The notes below the pieces were generated by a model that had not been told where the DNA came from, did not search any database, and saw only the letters and a list, made by a program, of their open reading frames with translations. A stretch of 64,000 bases of DNA from Maritimibacter alkaliphilus (lineage in GTDB: Bacteria > Pseudomonadota > Alphaproteobacteria > Rhodobacterales > Rhodobacteraceae): contig NZ_JAHVIT010000001.1 of assembly GCF_019801605.1 (NCBI RefSeq), positions 1,116,001 to 1,180,000 on the forward strand, read 5' to 3'. The translations under genes were made by a program, and so were the position numbers. Shown here one piece after another: positions 1 to 11,782 of the stretch; within the stretch, counting starts at the first letter, position 1; each line of letters begins with the position of its first letter.

Positions 1-2285
<2,285 letters not shown>

Positions 2286-2304
2286 TCAGATTACAGGCAG
2301 GCGT

Positions 2305-2332
2305 CATGTCGCAATGCAGCATTTGCGACATG
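2305..2332. promoter_or_regulatory. 28-bp dyad upstream of gbcAB, candidate operator
   Basis: Perfect 10-bp arms CATGTCGCAA and TTGCGACATG flank an 8-base centre, and a further TGTCG half-site follows at 2334. The dyad lies 308 bases before the gbcA start, in the otherwise gene-free stretch 1998-2401 (very GC-rich, no credible reading frame). It probably binds a regulator of gbcAB, possibly an AraC/GlxA-type activator. Binding protein and transcription start are inferred, not seen. Confidence 0.5.
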
Positions 2333-2401
2333 GTGTCGTTCATTCAAGACGTTGAGGGCTGGCGGCGGGTCTGCGCGGGAGGGCGGTTGCCGGTGATGCA
2401 C

Positions 2402-2842
2402 TCAGTGCGGGACGTCGGTTTCCGGTGCGCTGTGCTCGGTCAGGCATTCGGAGTGATCGCGCAGCACCTCGATGACGCGACAGGCCCCGGCGGCACCGCC
2501 TGTGCAATCCTCGACCATGCGGGCCAGTTCCCTGCGCAGCTTCTCCAGACGGGCGATGCGCTGCTCCACCTCGCGCAGCTGGCGCGCCGCGATCCGGTCG
2601 GCGCCCGCACAGGGTTGTTCGGGATGGTCGGAGAGGTCGAGCAGGTCGCGGATGGCATCCAGACCGAATCCCAGTTGCCGGGCATGGCGGATGAAGGCCA
2701 GCCGGTCGAGCTCTGCCGCACCATAGCGCCGCTGCCCGCCGGCGCTGCGCGCAGCCTCGGGCAGGAGGCCGATCTGCTCGTAGTAGCGGATGGTCTGCAC
2801 CTTGGTGCCGGTGCGCTTCGCAAGGGCGCCGATTGCATACAT
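2402..2842 (-). CDS. MerR-family regulator, heavy-metal-responsive type
   Basis: A 146-residue protein with the MerR N-terminal winged helix (YAIGALAKRTGTKVQTIRYYEQIGLL), a dimerisation coiled coil around residues 85-115, and cysteines at 78, 113, 121 and 133. Cysteines near 79 and in the C-terminal loop are how the ZntR/CadR/PbrR branch binds Zn, Cd or Pb, so a metal ligand is likely. The exact metal is not readable from sequence. No efflux pump or other metal gene is adjacent, which is unusual for this branch. A short dyad (TGAAA-N5-TTTCA, 2858-2872) lies just before its start and could be its own operator. Confidence 0.82.
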   Translation of the reverse strand: MYAIGALAKRTGTKVQTIRYYEQIGLLPEAARSAGGQRRYGAAELDRLAFIRHARQLGFGLDAIRDLLDLSDHPEQPCAGADRIAARQLREVEQRIARLEKLRRELARMVEDCTGGAAGACRVIEVLRDHSECLTEHSAPETDVPH

Positions 2843-3381
2843 TGCAGAGTCCTTTGCTGAAAACGTATTTCAAATTTTTCTATGCAGATCTTCTCGTAAC
2901 GTATGGTCATCTTTGAAGAAAAGAAACGGGATACCTTCCTTTCGGGGGAAGAATTCGAATTTTTCACCCATATGGGGTATGCGCGGAACCCCGCCGATCC
3001 GCCAGAAAGAGTACATCTTCTTCCACTACGGAAGGGGCTTGGATCAGGCGCCCATCGTGCAAACGGGGTCTGTCGGACGGCGACGGGAGAACGGCAGCTA
3101 CGGCTGACGGGTCGGCTTCGACAGGCTGGGGGTCAGGCCAGTCACACCGGGGAGGAGCACCGCAGGACAGGTCCCACGGTCAATGGGGATTGGACGGGGG
3201 GGATCTCTCCTGCGGTACATGCGACATGTATAGCGGGGGCTTGCATGTTCGCCCGGGTGAGGTCGGATCTGTTGCGGGATTCGGCCTCACTCGACCACGA
3301 TTTCCGTCATTCCTGACCTGCGCCGGCGGCCCGACAGGACGTCCGGCCCGCCGCGTTTTCACCGCTTGTCGCCTCCGCGCC
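2843..3381. other. Gene-free interval with one TTCGAA-centred palindrome
   Basis: No convincing coding frame. The stretch 2860-2970 is AT-rich against its surroundings. It contains an 18-base near-palindrome at 2948-2965 (arms GAAGAATTC and GAATTTTTC, one mismatch) that resembles the perfect palindromes at 38499-38624. The rest shows nothing I can name. Confidence 0.45.
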
Positions 3382-5439
3382 TCAGCTCCGGCGGCGCCGT
3401 CTGCGCCCGCCGCCAGCCCCGTCACCGCCGGTGTTGAACGACACCTCGGGCAGGGTCACGACGCTCGAGAGATGCGGGAAGGGATCGCTGGCATGGGGCA
3501 GGGCGTTCGCCGCCACGAAATGCTCCTGGAACTTCGGCGCGATGGCGGTTTCGACCTTGGTGATCGCCTGTACATCGCCTTCGATCTGCGCCCGCGCCGC
3601 CCGGTTGCACAGCGCGATCCGCGCGCCGGTCCCCGCCGCGTTGCCGGCACTCGCCACCTTGTCGAGCGGTACATCGGGGATCATCCCCAGCACCATCGCA
3701 TGCTTGGGCGAGATATGCGCCCCGAAGGCCCCGGCCAGCACGACGCGGTCCACCGTCTCGACCCCGCGTTCATCCATCAGGAGCCGCGCGCCCGCGTAGA
3801 GCGCGGCCTTGGCCAGTTGGATCGCACGGATGTCGCCCTGGGTCACGGTGATCCGGGGGCCGCCCTCGGCGCTGCCATCCCAGATCAGGTAACTGTGGGT
3901 GCGCCCATCGGGCACGCAACGGGCGGTGCCGGTCTGCTCGGCGCTGCCGATCAGGCCGGAGGCGTCCAGGACGCCCGCCATGCGCATCTCGGCCACCGCC
4001 TCGATGATGCCGGATCCGCAGATGCCCGTGATCCCGGTCTGGGCCGTCGCCTCGGCAAAGCCCGCCTCGTCGGACCAGAGGTCACAACCGATGACGCGGA
4101 AGCGCGGCGCGCGGGTCACCGGGTCGATTTCCAGCTTCTCGATCGCGCCGGGCGCGGCCCGCTGGCCGGAGGAGATCTGCGCCCCTTCGAAGGCGGGGCC
4201 GGTGGGCGAGGAACAGGCCAGCACGCGGGTCTTGTCGCCCAGCAGGATCTCGGCATTCGTGCCGACGTCGACGATCAGCACGAGGTCTTCCGACGCCTCG
4301 GGCGCCTCGGAGAGCGAGACCGCCGCCGCATCGGCCCCCACGTGGCCTGCGATCAGCGGCAGCGTGTAGAGGCGGGCCCGGGGGTTGATCGTCGCGAGGC
4401 CGACATCACGGGCGCCAAGCGCCTGCGCCGAGGAGGAGACAAGCGCGAAGGGCGCCTGTCCCAGTTCGGTCGGGTCGAGACCCAGAAAGAGGTGGTGCAT
4501 CACGGGGTTGCAGACCAGAGTTGCCTCGACGATCAAGCCCGGATCGATGCCCGCATCGCCCGCCAGATCCTCTGCCAGCCGGGCCATGGCCTCGCGCACC
4601 GCGCGGGTCATTTCGGCGTCGCCGCCCGGGTTCATCATCACGTAGGAGACCCGGCTCATCAGGTCCTCGCCGAAGCGGATCTGCGGGTTCATCAGCCCGG
4701 CGGAGGCCAGCACCTCGCCGGTGACGAGGTCACACAGATGCCCCGCGATGGTGGTGGACCCAAGGTCGATCGCCAGCCCGTAGAGCCCGCCTTCGTGCAG
4801 GCCCGGCCAGATGTCGAGGATGCGCGGCGCGGCCGCGGTGTGATCGCGGAAGACCGCGACGGAGACCTTCCAGCCGCCCTTGCGCAGCGCCGGTTGCAGC
4901 TTGGCCAGCAGCGAGAGATCGGCGGTGGCGCCGGGCAGGTCCCATTGCGCCTCCAGCGCCGCCGCCAGCCGCTCCAGATCGCCGGAGGGTTCATGCATGT
5001 CGGGCTCTGTCACCTCGACGAAGTAGAGCTTCGTCGCCGGATCCATGGTGATCGCCCGGGCCGAGGCCGCCTTGCGCACGACCTGCTTGTGCACCTGGCT
5101 TTCGGGGGGCACGTCGATGACCACGTCGCGCAGGATCTGCGCCTGACAGCCCAGCCGGCGGCCCGTGGCCAGCCCGCGCACCCGGTCATAGCGCGCCTCG
5201 ACCGCGTTCCACTCGGAGAGCGCATCCTCATGCACCGTGACGCCATGCTTGGCGAATTCGCCGTAACCCGGGGTGATCTGGCATTTCGAGCAGATGCCGC
5301 GCCCGCCACAGACGGAATCGAGATCGACCCCCAGCTGGCGCGCGGCCTGCAGCACCGGCGTGCCCGCTGGCACGCGGCCGCGCTTGCCGGACGGGGTGAA
5401 GATGACGAGGGGATCGGCAGTGGAGGTGTCTTGGCTCAT
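3382..5439 (-). CDS. ASKHA-domain [2Fe-2S] protein, corrinoid-activation (RamA-like) family
   Basis: A 685-residue protein. The N-terminus is a plant-type ferredoxin domain with cysteines at 44, 50, 53 and 98. A linker is followed by the ASKHA ATPase-fold region, starting around YGLAIDLGSTTIAGHLCDL and continuing through IVDVGTNAEILLG and VLAGAFGAHI. Members of this family use ATP and an iron-sulfur cluster to reduce inactivated Co(II) corrinoid proteins of methyltransferase systems. No corrinoid protein or methyltransferase lies in the window, so the partner is unknown. Proximity to gbcAB hints at methylamine or betaine one-carbon metabolism. The C-terminus ends in a glycine run and six arginines. 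The start is the ATG before the ferredoxin domain. Confidence 0.75.
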   Translation of the reverse strand: MSQDTSTADPLVIFTPSGKRGRVPAGTPVLQAARQLGVDLDSVCGGRGICSKCQITPGYGEFAKHGVTVHEDALSEWNAVEARYDRVRGLATGRRLGCQAQILRDVVIDVPPESQVHKQVVRKAASARAITMDPATKLYFVEVTEPDMHEPSGDLERLAAALEAQWDLPGATADLSLLAKLQPALRKGGWKVSVAVFRDHTAAAPRILDIWPGLHEGGLYGLAIDLGSTTIAGHLCDLVTGEVLASAGLMNPQIRFGEDLMSRVSYVMMNPGGDAEMTRAVREAMARLAEDLAGDAGIDPGLIVEATLVCNPVMHHLFLGLDPTELGQAPFALVSSSAQALGARDVGLATINPRARLYTLPLIAGHVGADAAAVSLSEAPEASEDLVLIVDVGTNAEILLGDKTRVLACSSPTGPAFEGAQISSGQRAAPGAIEKLEIDPVTRAPRFRVIGCDLWSDEAGFAEATAQTGITGICGSGIIEAVAEMRMAGVLDASGLIGSAEQTGTARCVPDGRTHSYLIWDGSAEGGPRITVTQGDIRAIQLAKAALYAGARLLMDERGVETVDRVVLAGAFGAHISPKHAMVLGMIPDVPLDKVASAGNAAGTGARIALCNRAARAQIEGDVQAITKVETAIAPKFQEHFVAANALPHASDPFPHLSSVVTLPEVSFNTGGDGAGGGRRRRRRS

Positions 5440-5729
5440 GATCGGGTCTTTGCAGCTGGTGCATCGACCATAGGCACCGCGGCGGCCCCGTCGCAACCGG
5501 GAGCGGCAGATCAGGGCGCATGGGCGGCATCGCGTGACGCGCGACACGGGGCGGCACGTGCCGGTCATGGGGAGTTCCCATAGGCACCTTCGCGGTATCG
5601 CGCCGTATCGCACAGGCACGGCTGGGGACCCGCTCGAAACGGTGGATGGACATTCTGCGCTGCAGCGGGCAGGGTTGTCCGGATTTTCGCGGCCTCGACC
5701 GCGCCCTGTCCTGACCTCCGAAGTTCCAG

Positions 5730-6953
5730 ATGACCGATACGCTCTCACTGACGTCCGCCCGGGCGACCTCTGTCCCCGTGCTGGCCATGGCGACGATCCT
5801 TGCCGCCTCCTCCCTGACCGTGATGGCCAATGCGACCATCTCACCCGCACTGCCGCAACTGCGCGCGGCCTTCGCCGACACGCCCGGCATCGAGACGCTC
5901 AGCGGCCTCGTGGTGACGCTGCCCTCGCTCTTCGTCGTGCTGACTGCCGCCGCCATCGGCGTGATGGCCGACCGGATGGACCGCCGTCCGCTGATGGTGG
6001 GGGCGATGCTGCTCTATGCCATCGGGGGGGCCTCGGGCCTCGTGGCGCAGGAGATATGGCAGCTGCTGATCGGACGCGCGGTGCTGGGCCTCGGGGTGGC
6101 GGGCACGATGACGCTGGTCTCGGCCTATGTCTCGAGCCTCTGGATCGGACGCGAGCGGGAGCGCTTCATGGGGCTGCAGATGGCGGCCATGAACATCGGC
6201 GGCATCGTCTTCATGATCGGCGGGGGCGTGATGGCCTCGTTCGGCTGGCGCACCGCCTTCGGCGTCTACCTCGTGGCGCTGCCGCTGGCGCTGCTGGCCT
6301 TCGTCACCCTGCGGGGGCTGACACGCGTGGCCCCGCGCCCCGGCCCGGGAGAGGCCCCCACGGGCCCGCTGCCGGCCTTCCCGTGGAAGGCCTATGCGGT
6401 GCTCGGCTCGCTGGCGCTGCTGGCGATGGCGACGATGTACGTTCTGCCGACGCGGCTGCCCTTCGTGCTGGCGGAGCTTGGCGTGACGAACTCCACCCAC
6501 CTCGGGCTTGCGCTGTCGATGCTGACCGTGGCCTCGCTGCCCGGCGCGGTCATGTTCGGCAAGATCCGCCGGATCATTTCGCCCCGGGTGATCATCGTCA
6601 CCTCCTTCGCCGGCATGGCGCTGTCGCTGATCGTGATCAGCCAGGCGACCTCTCCGTGGATGGCCGTGGTGGGCGTGCTGATCATGGGCGCCTCCATGGG
6701 GCCGGCGATGCCGAACTTCATGGCCTACTTCATGGAATTCGTCCCGCCCATGTACCGGGGCCGTGCCGCGGGGCTGATGACCATGGGCTTCTTCGGCGGG
6801 CAGTTCCTCTCGCCGCTGATCTCGGCACCGCTGGCCCATGCCTTCGGGCAGCAGGGCGGCTTCCTTGCCATGGCGATGCTGCCGGTGACGGTGGCGGTGA
6901 TTGCCGGGCTCGTGATGCTACTGACCCCGCGCCCGGTGCCCGAGTACATCTGA
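5730..6953 (+). CDS. Major facilitator superfamily transporter
   Basis: A 407-residue integral membrane protein with about 12 hydrophobic segments. The loop after helix 2 carries the MFS signature (GVMADRMDRRPLMV), and a PALPQLRAAF stretch near residue 40 is typical of the DHA1 drug/metabolite exporter branch. The substrate cannot be told. It is transcribed divergently from the ASKHA gene across a 290-base spacer and stands alone. The ribosome-binding site before this ATG is weak, but the hydrophobic N-terminus starts right after it. Confidence 0.85.
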   Translation: MTDTLSLTSARATSVPVLAMATILAASSLTVMANATISPALPQLRAAFADTPGIETLSGLVVTLPSLFVVLTAAAIGVMADRMDRRPLMVGAMLLYAIGGASGLVAQEIWQLLIGRAVLGLGVAGTMTLVSAYVSSLWIGRERERFMGLQMAAMNIGGIVFMIGGGVMASFGWRTAFGVYLVALPLALLAFVTLRGLTRVAPRPGPGEAPTGPLPAFPWKAYAVLGSLALLAMATMYVLPTRLPFVLAELGVTNSTHLGLALSMLTVASLPGAVMFGKIRRIISPRVIIVTSFAGMALSLIVISQATSPWMAVVGVLIMGASMGPAMPNFMAYFMEFVPPMYRGRAAGLMTMGFFGGQFLSPLISAPLAHAFGQQGGFLAMAMLPVTVAVIAGLVMLLTPRPVPEYI

Positions 6954-6984
6954 CATGCAGGTGGGGGCAGGGCGAGGACGGGCC

Positions 6985-7032
6985 CGAGACAAGGCCTGAG
7001 ACAAGGCCCGAGACAAGGCCTGAGGGAAGGCT
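6985..7032. repeat. Short 12-bp tandem repeat, about 4 units
   Basis: Units of YGAGACAAGGCC (Y = C, T, C) run three times without error from 6985 to 7020, and a fourth diverged unit ends at 7032. It starts about 30 bases past the MFS stop codon, in the spacer before the next gene. It could be a replication-slippage tract with no function. Confidence 0.6.
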
Positions 7033-7151
7033 TTGCCAAGGCCTCGGAGGCTGCGACAGGACACAGCCTCGCATCGCACACGTTTTGCGTGTATGCTTCG
7101 GAGTGAACGCAGATTTTCCCCTGCGATCAACCCGATGCGAGGACCGTGACG

Positions 7152-8315
7152 ATGACCCGTTTTCCCCTTCGCCGGTGCCTGCCGGTGCTCCTGTGTCTGC
7201 TGCCGCTGTTCGCCACTCCGCTTCGGGCCGAGCGGATCGAGGTCGGCGGGGATCTCTACGTCTCGGACCCGGAAAGCGGCGCCACGCCGCCCGCGCCGCG
7301 CAGCCTTTTCGCCATAGGCTTTTCCGTGGCCCAGGGGGCCGAAGTCGCCAAGGACGCCCATATCGCGGGCTTCCGGGTGGACATGAGCGGCGCGATCGGC
7401 GGCGACGTCTATGCGGCGGGCGGCTCGCTGACGCTGGACGCGCCGGTTGCGGGGGACGCCAGCATGGTGGGGGCCTCGATCTCGACGACGTCGAGGGCCG
7501 TGGTTTCCGGCAACGCACGGTTGAGTGCGGGCACGCTGACACTCGATGGCGCCATGGAGGGCGTCCTGCTGGCCAGCGGCGGCACGGTGACCCTGAACGC
7601 CCCCGTGGCCGGGGATGTCTGGATCGCCGCGGGACAGGTGGACTTCGGCCCCGAAGCGCGGATCGGCGGTATCCTGCACCTCGCCACCTCGAACCGGCCG
7701 CCTATCCCGGCCTCGGTCGTGCCCGAGGACCGGATCATCTACGAACAGCTCGACGGACACGCACGGCAGATGATCGACCACGCCACCGGGGACTGGTCAC
7801 GCCCGGGGCCATGGACCGCGCTGCTGGGGGCGATCGTGGGGCTGGGCTTCTTCCTGATCATCGGGGTGGCCGCGCTCAGCGTCGCGCCGGAGCTGACCGA
7901 ACGGCTGCGGATGCGTGCCATGACCCGGCCCGGGCAGGTCTTCCTCGCCGGGGTGCTGGGGCTTTCGGCGCTGGTGGGGCTGATCCCGGTGGCGGCCATG
8001 ACCATCGTCGGCATCCCGTTGTTGCCGCTGATCATCGTCCTGATCATCGTGACATGGACCTGCGGCTACATGCTGGGCGTCTACACCATCGCCATGCGGC
8101 TCTTCGTGAACTTCGGCCGTCCCGGTGCCACGCCCGAAGGCCCGACGCTGGGGCAGAAGCTGCTGGTGCTGGCCGGCGGCATCGTGGTGACATCGCTGGT
8201 GAATTTCATTCCCGTCCTGGGCTGGATCGCGAACGTGGTCATCATGCTGCTAGGAGCCGGCTCCATGGCGGCGCTGATCTTCGAACGGCTCTTTGCTTGT
8301 CCGACCGAGCGCTGA
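7152..8315 (+). CDS. Secreted/membrane protein with bactofilin-like polymer domain
   Basis: A 387-residue protein. A signal peptide covers about residues 1-24 (hydrophobic core, then LRA-E). Residues about 30-180 form repetitive beta-rich sequence with recurrent GGDVYAAGGSLTLDAPVAGDA-like turns, as in polymer-forming cytoskeletal (bactofilin) domains. Four hydrophobic segments follow between about residues 210 and 385. The arrangement predicts a beta-solenoid outside the cytoplasm anchored by a membrane domain. Function unknown, envelope organisation is plausible. An in-frame GTG six bases earlier (7146) is the alternative start, but GAGG is better spaced for the ATG. Confidence 0.6.
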   Translation: MTRFPLRRCLPVLLCLLPLFATPLRAERIEVGGDLYVSDPESGATPPAPRSLFAIGFSVAQGAEVAKDAHIAGFRVDMSGAIGGDVYAAGGSLTLDAPVAGDASMVGASISTTSRAVVSGNARLSAGTLTLDGAMEGVLLASGGTVTLNAPVAGDVWIAAGQVDFGPEARIGGILHLATSNRPPIPASVVPEDRIIYEQLDGHARQMIDHATGDWSRPGPWTALLGAIVGLGFFLIIGVAALSVAPELTERLRMRAMTRPGQVFLAGVLGLSALVGLIPVAAMTIVGIPLLPLIIVLIIVTWTCGYMLGVYTIAMRLFVNFGRPGATPEGPTLGQKLLVLAGGIVVTSLVNFIPVLGWIANVVIMLLGAGSMAALIFERLFACPTER

Positions 8316-8463
8316 CCGGGGCGGGCCGGGTGGCGCAGACCCGATGCCCGCCGCATGTGCGCAGCGCATGTCCGCTGCCGCGAGATTGCGGTTCTTTGGG
8401 GCTTTCCACTTGCCAGCATCCATGTAATAGGGAAGCGCCAATACGAACATCCCATGGAGTTGA

Positions 8464-9915
<1,452 letters not shown>

Positions 9916-9924
9916 TCCGGCCCA

Positions 9925-9956
9925 ACGTCGCGGCTCTCTCGACGGGGCCGCGACGT
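9925..9956 (+). terminator. Hairpin after guaB
   Basis: Perfect 10-base arms ACGTCGCGGC and GCCGCGACGT enclose a 12-base loop, nine bases after the guaB stop. There is no T-tract, so it is either a weak intrinsic terminator or a 3'-end stabiliser. Confidence 0.5.
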
Positions 9957-10435
9957 CTGCTGACCGGGGCGCAGCCGCGTTGTTGCGGCCGCTCGGTCCA
10001 GCGCCTGAGTGCGGCTGTCTCGCCGCCTTGTCACTTGCTTGCCAACGGGTGACGCAGGCCCTCTGCCGAGGTTGACCCAAGGCGCGGGTCTCAATGGCCT
10101 TCTCGCTTGATTGATGTTTCGTCGCCGTTGCCCGATGGGCCTTTGGCTTTCTGCCACCGTGGAGGCTCTGCCAGCTGCTCAACCTGCGGTCGACACCACT
10201 TGCATGGCGCCCGGGTTCTCCGGGTCTGCATCTCTCTCCCTGTGGAAGATGCCGATCAGGACAGAGCAGACGTAGCTCTCCCGATGTCCTTACTCGATAA
10301 GCTCTTCGTGCTGCAGTGCAGGCTCGGTACCGCGTGGTTCCCTGCGTACCAGACCCGAAGCCTTTGCCCCGAAACCATGCCCTTGAAACCTTGGGCCCGA
10401 GCGTTCTGGCCTCGAAGGCGCCCGCTTGGGTCCCG
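9957..10435. other. Gene-free interval
   Basis: Nothing recognisable: no reading frame with plausible composition, no tRNA or repeat. GC is somewhat lower than in neighbouring genes between 10080 and 10400, which would fit decayed sequence, but no relic of a gene could be identified. Confidence 0.4.
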
Positions 10436-10687
10436 TCAGTGCCGCGTGCGCGGCGTGCTGTCCAGCATCTCCAGCAGTTCGACTTCTTCCTCGTCCCGTT
10501 CCTCATCACTCATGAGTCCGGTTTCGAGCTCCTGGATTCGCTCGACGAGGCTGTCATAGGTCGTCGCCGAGACGAGGACGAAATCCTCGCGGCCCGGGCG
10601 GTCAATCTGAAGCGGCGCGGAGCCCAACTCGTCGGCGAGCATGTCGACGCATTGATTCAGTAGCGTCAGGGTGTTTTTGTCGGTCAT
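10436..10687 (-). CDS. Small acidic protein, weakly Phd/YefM-antitoxin-like
   Basis: An 83-residue protein preceded by an AAGGGGAG ribosome-binding site. The centre (REDFVLVSATTYDSLVERIQELE) resembles the part of Phd/YefM antitoxins that follows the DNA-binding segment. The C-terminus is strongly acidic (DEERDEEEVELLEML). No toxin gene is adjacent on either side. It could be an orphan antitoxin or an unrelated small regulator, so the assignment is tentative. Confidence 0.5.
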   Translation of the reverse strand: MTDKNTLTLLNQCVDMLADELGSAPLQIDRPGREDFVLVSATTYDSLVERIQELETGLMSDEERDEEEVELLEMLDSTPRTRH

Positions 10688-10969
10688 CTTGCGCTCCCCT
10701 TGTCGAACGGGGGTCTTACCGCACGGGGCGCCGAATGACGAGGGGCAAAGAATGCAGGCCCGCACCCTGTGCAAGGCTGCTTCCCGGGCCCGCCCGGATC
10801 CGCGCGCTTCGGCTCCCTGGAGGCCGCGCCGCACAGCAAAGGCAGTCCATTGCTCCGGCCCTCGCCGGCAAGGCCCCGTAGGCCGCAGCCCCGACGCGCG
10901 GGCGTTTCGGCCCCGACGGGAGCATGACCATTCCACGGAGGGCCATCGCGAGGATCGGCCCCCGGGCCA

Positions 10970-11362
10970 TCATCGCTCCGCCCCCAGCCCCTGTGCTTGC
11001 ACCACGCGGCGGATCGCCTCCGGCGTGAAGTCGCGCTTCGACCAGACCTCCCGCACGTTGGCCGCACGGGCTTTGGCGTAGAGGAAGGGCGACGGCCAGT
11101 CGCTGACGATGATGACGGGGACCGTCTTGAGCTGCGGGTCACGGGCCAGCTCGCAGACGAAATCGGCGCCCCAGCCGTCTGGCATGGAGTTGTCCAGAAA
11201 CATGAGCGAGACATCGACGGCCTTGAGCACCGCGCGCGCCTCTGAGAGGGCGCCGGCGAAAAGCAGGTCCACGCCGACATCGGCGCTGTCCATGGCGCGG
11301 TGCATCATCTGCTGATCGAGCGAGGAATCGTCGACGATGAGGCATGTGCGGAGCGCGGGCAT
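10970..11362 (-). CDS. Single-domain response regulator
   Basis: A 130-residue protein consisting of one receiver domain. The acidic pair D11-D12, phosphoacceptor D57 (MFLDNSMPDG), S87 in the conserved Ser/Thr position and K109 are all present. There is no output domain, so it acts by protein-protein contact or as a phosphate shuttle, in the manner of CheY or DivK. No kinase is adjacent, though the hybrid kinase gene cckA begins 1.7 kb away. The start codon is followed directly by the first beta strand. Confidence 0.85.
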   Translation of the reverse strand: MPALRTCLIVDDSSLDQQMMHRAMDSADVGVDLLFAGALSEARAVLKAVDVSLMFLDNSMPDGWGADFVCELARDPQLKTVPVIIVSDWPSPFLYAKARAANVREVWSKRDFTPEAIRRVVQAQGLGAER

Positions 11363-11782
11363 CCTGTCTCTGTCTCCTCCTGTGACTTGCGTCGGTTCTA
11401 CGATACGGGCTGTCCCGGATCCGCGTTCATGCCGGACCCGAGGTCGTCAAGGATGTGCGGGCCGGCCAGCCGGGACACGGCGTTACGGCGCAAGCCTGTC
11501 CCAAGGGTGTTTCGGCATGGTAAATATCAGCAGGCCCCGATTGGATAACTTCGTTGCATTTTAGGGAATAAGGGCGTTCGCGCCGATGGGTGCCCCCGAA
11601 GGGTTGCCCCGCGATCTCGCCGTGCGGGTGCGGCTCCTGGTCGAGGTGCCCTTGTACGGCGGCCGGAGGCAGGGCCGGTCGACGCGGCTCCGCACAGCCT
11701 GCGAGCGCCATCTGGGGCTGGCCTCGCGCGGCCCACTGTGCCACTAGGCGGCCGGATCAGGCCGCGACAGAAGGAATGCATC
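11363..11782. other. Gene-free divergent promoter region
   Basis: Lies between the response regulator and the methyltransferase, which point away from each other. It must carry both promoters. The AT-rich patch around 11520-11570 is the likeliest place. No defined operator or small gene could be recognised. Confidence 0.4.

Noticed and set aside
2903-3316. 137-codon open frame on the + strand
   Set aside because: No recognisable domain, poor composition, no ribosome-binding site. The interval is better read as spacer.
3190-5583. Very long open frame antisense to the ASKHA gene
   Set aside because: Typical of high-GC third-position bias. The minus strand encodes complete ferredoxin and ASKHA motifs.
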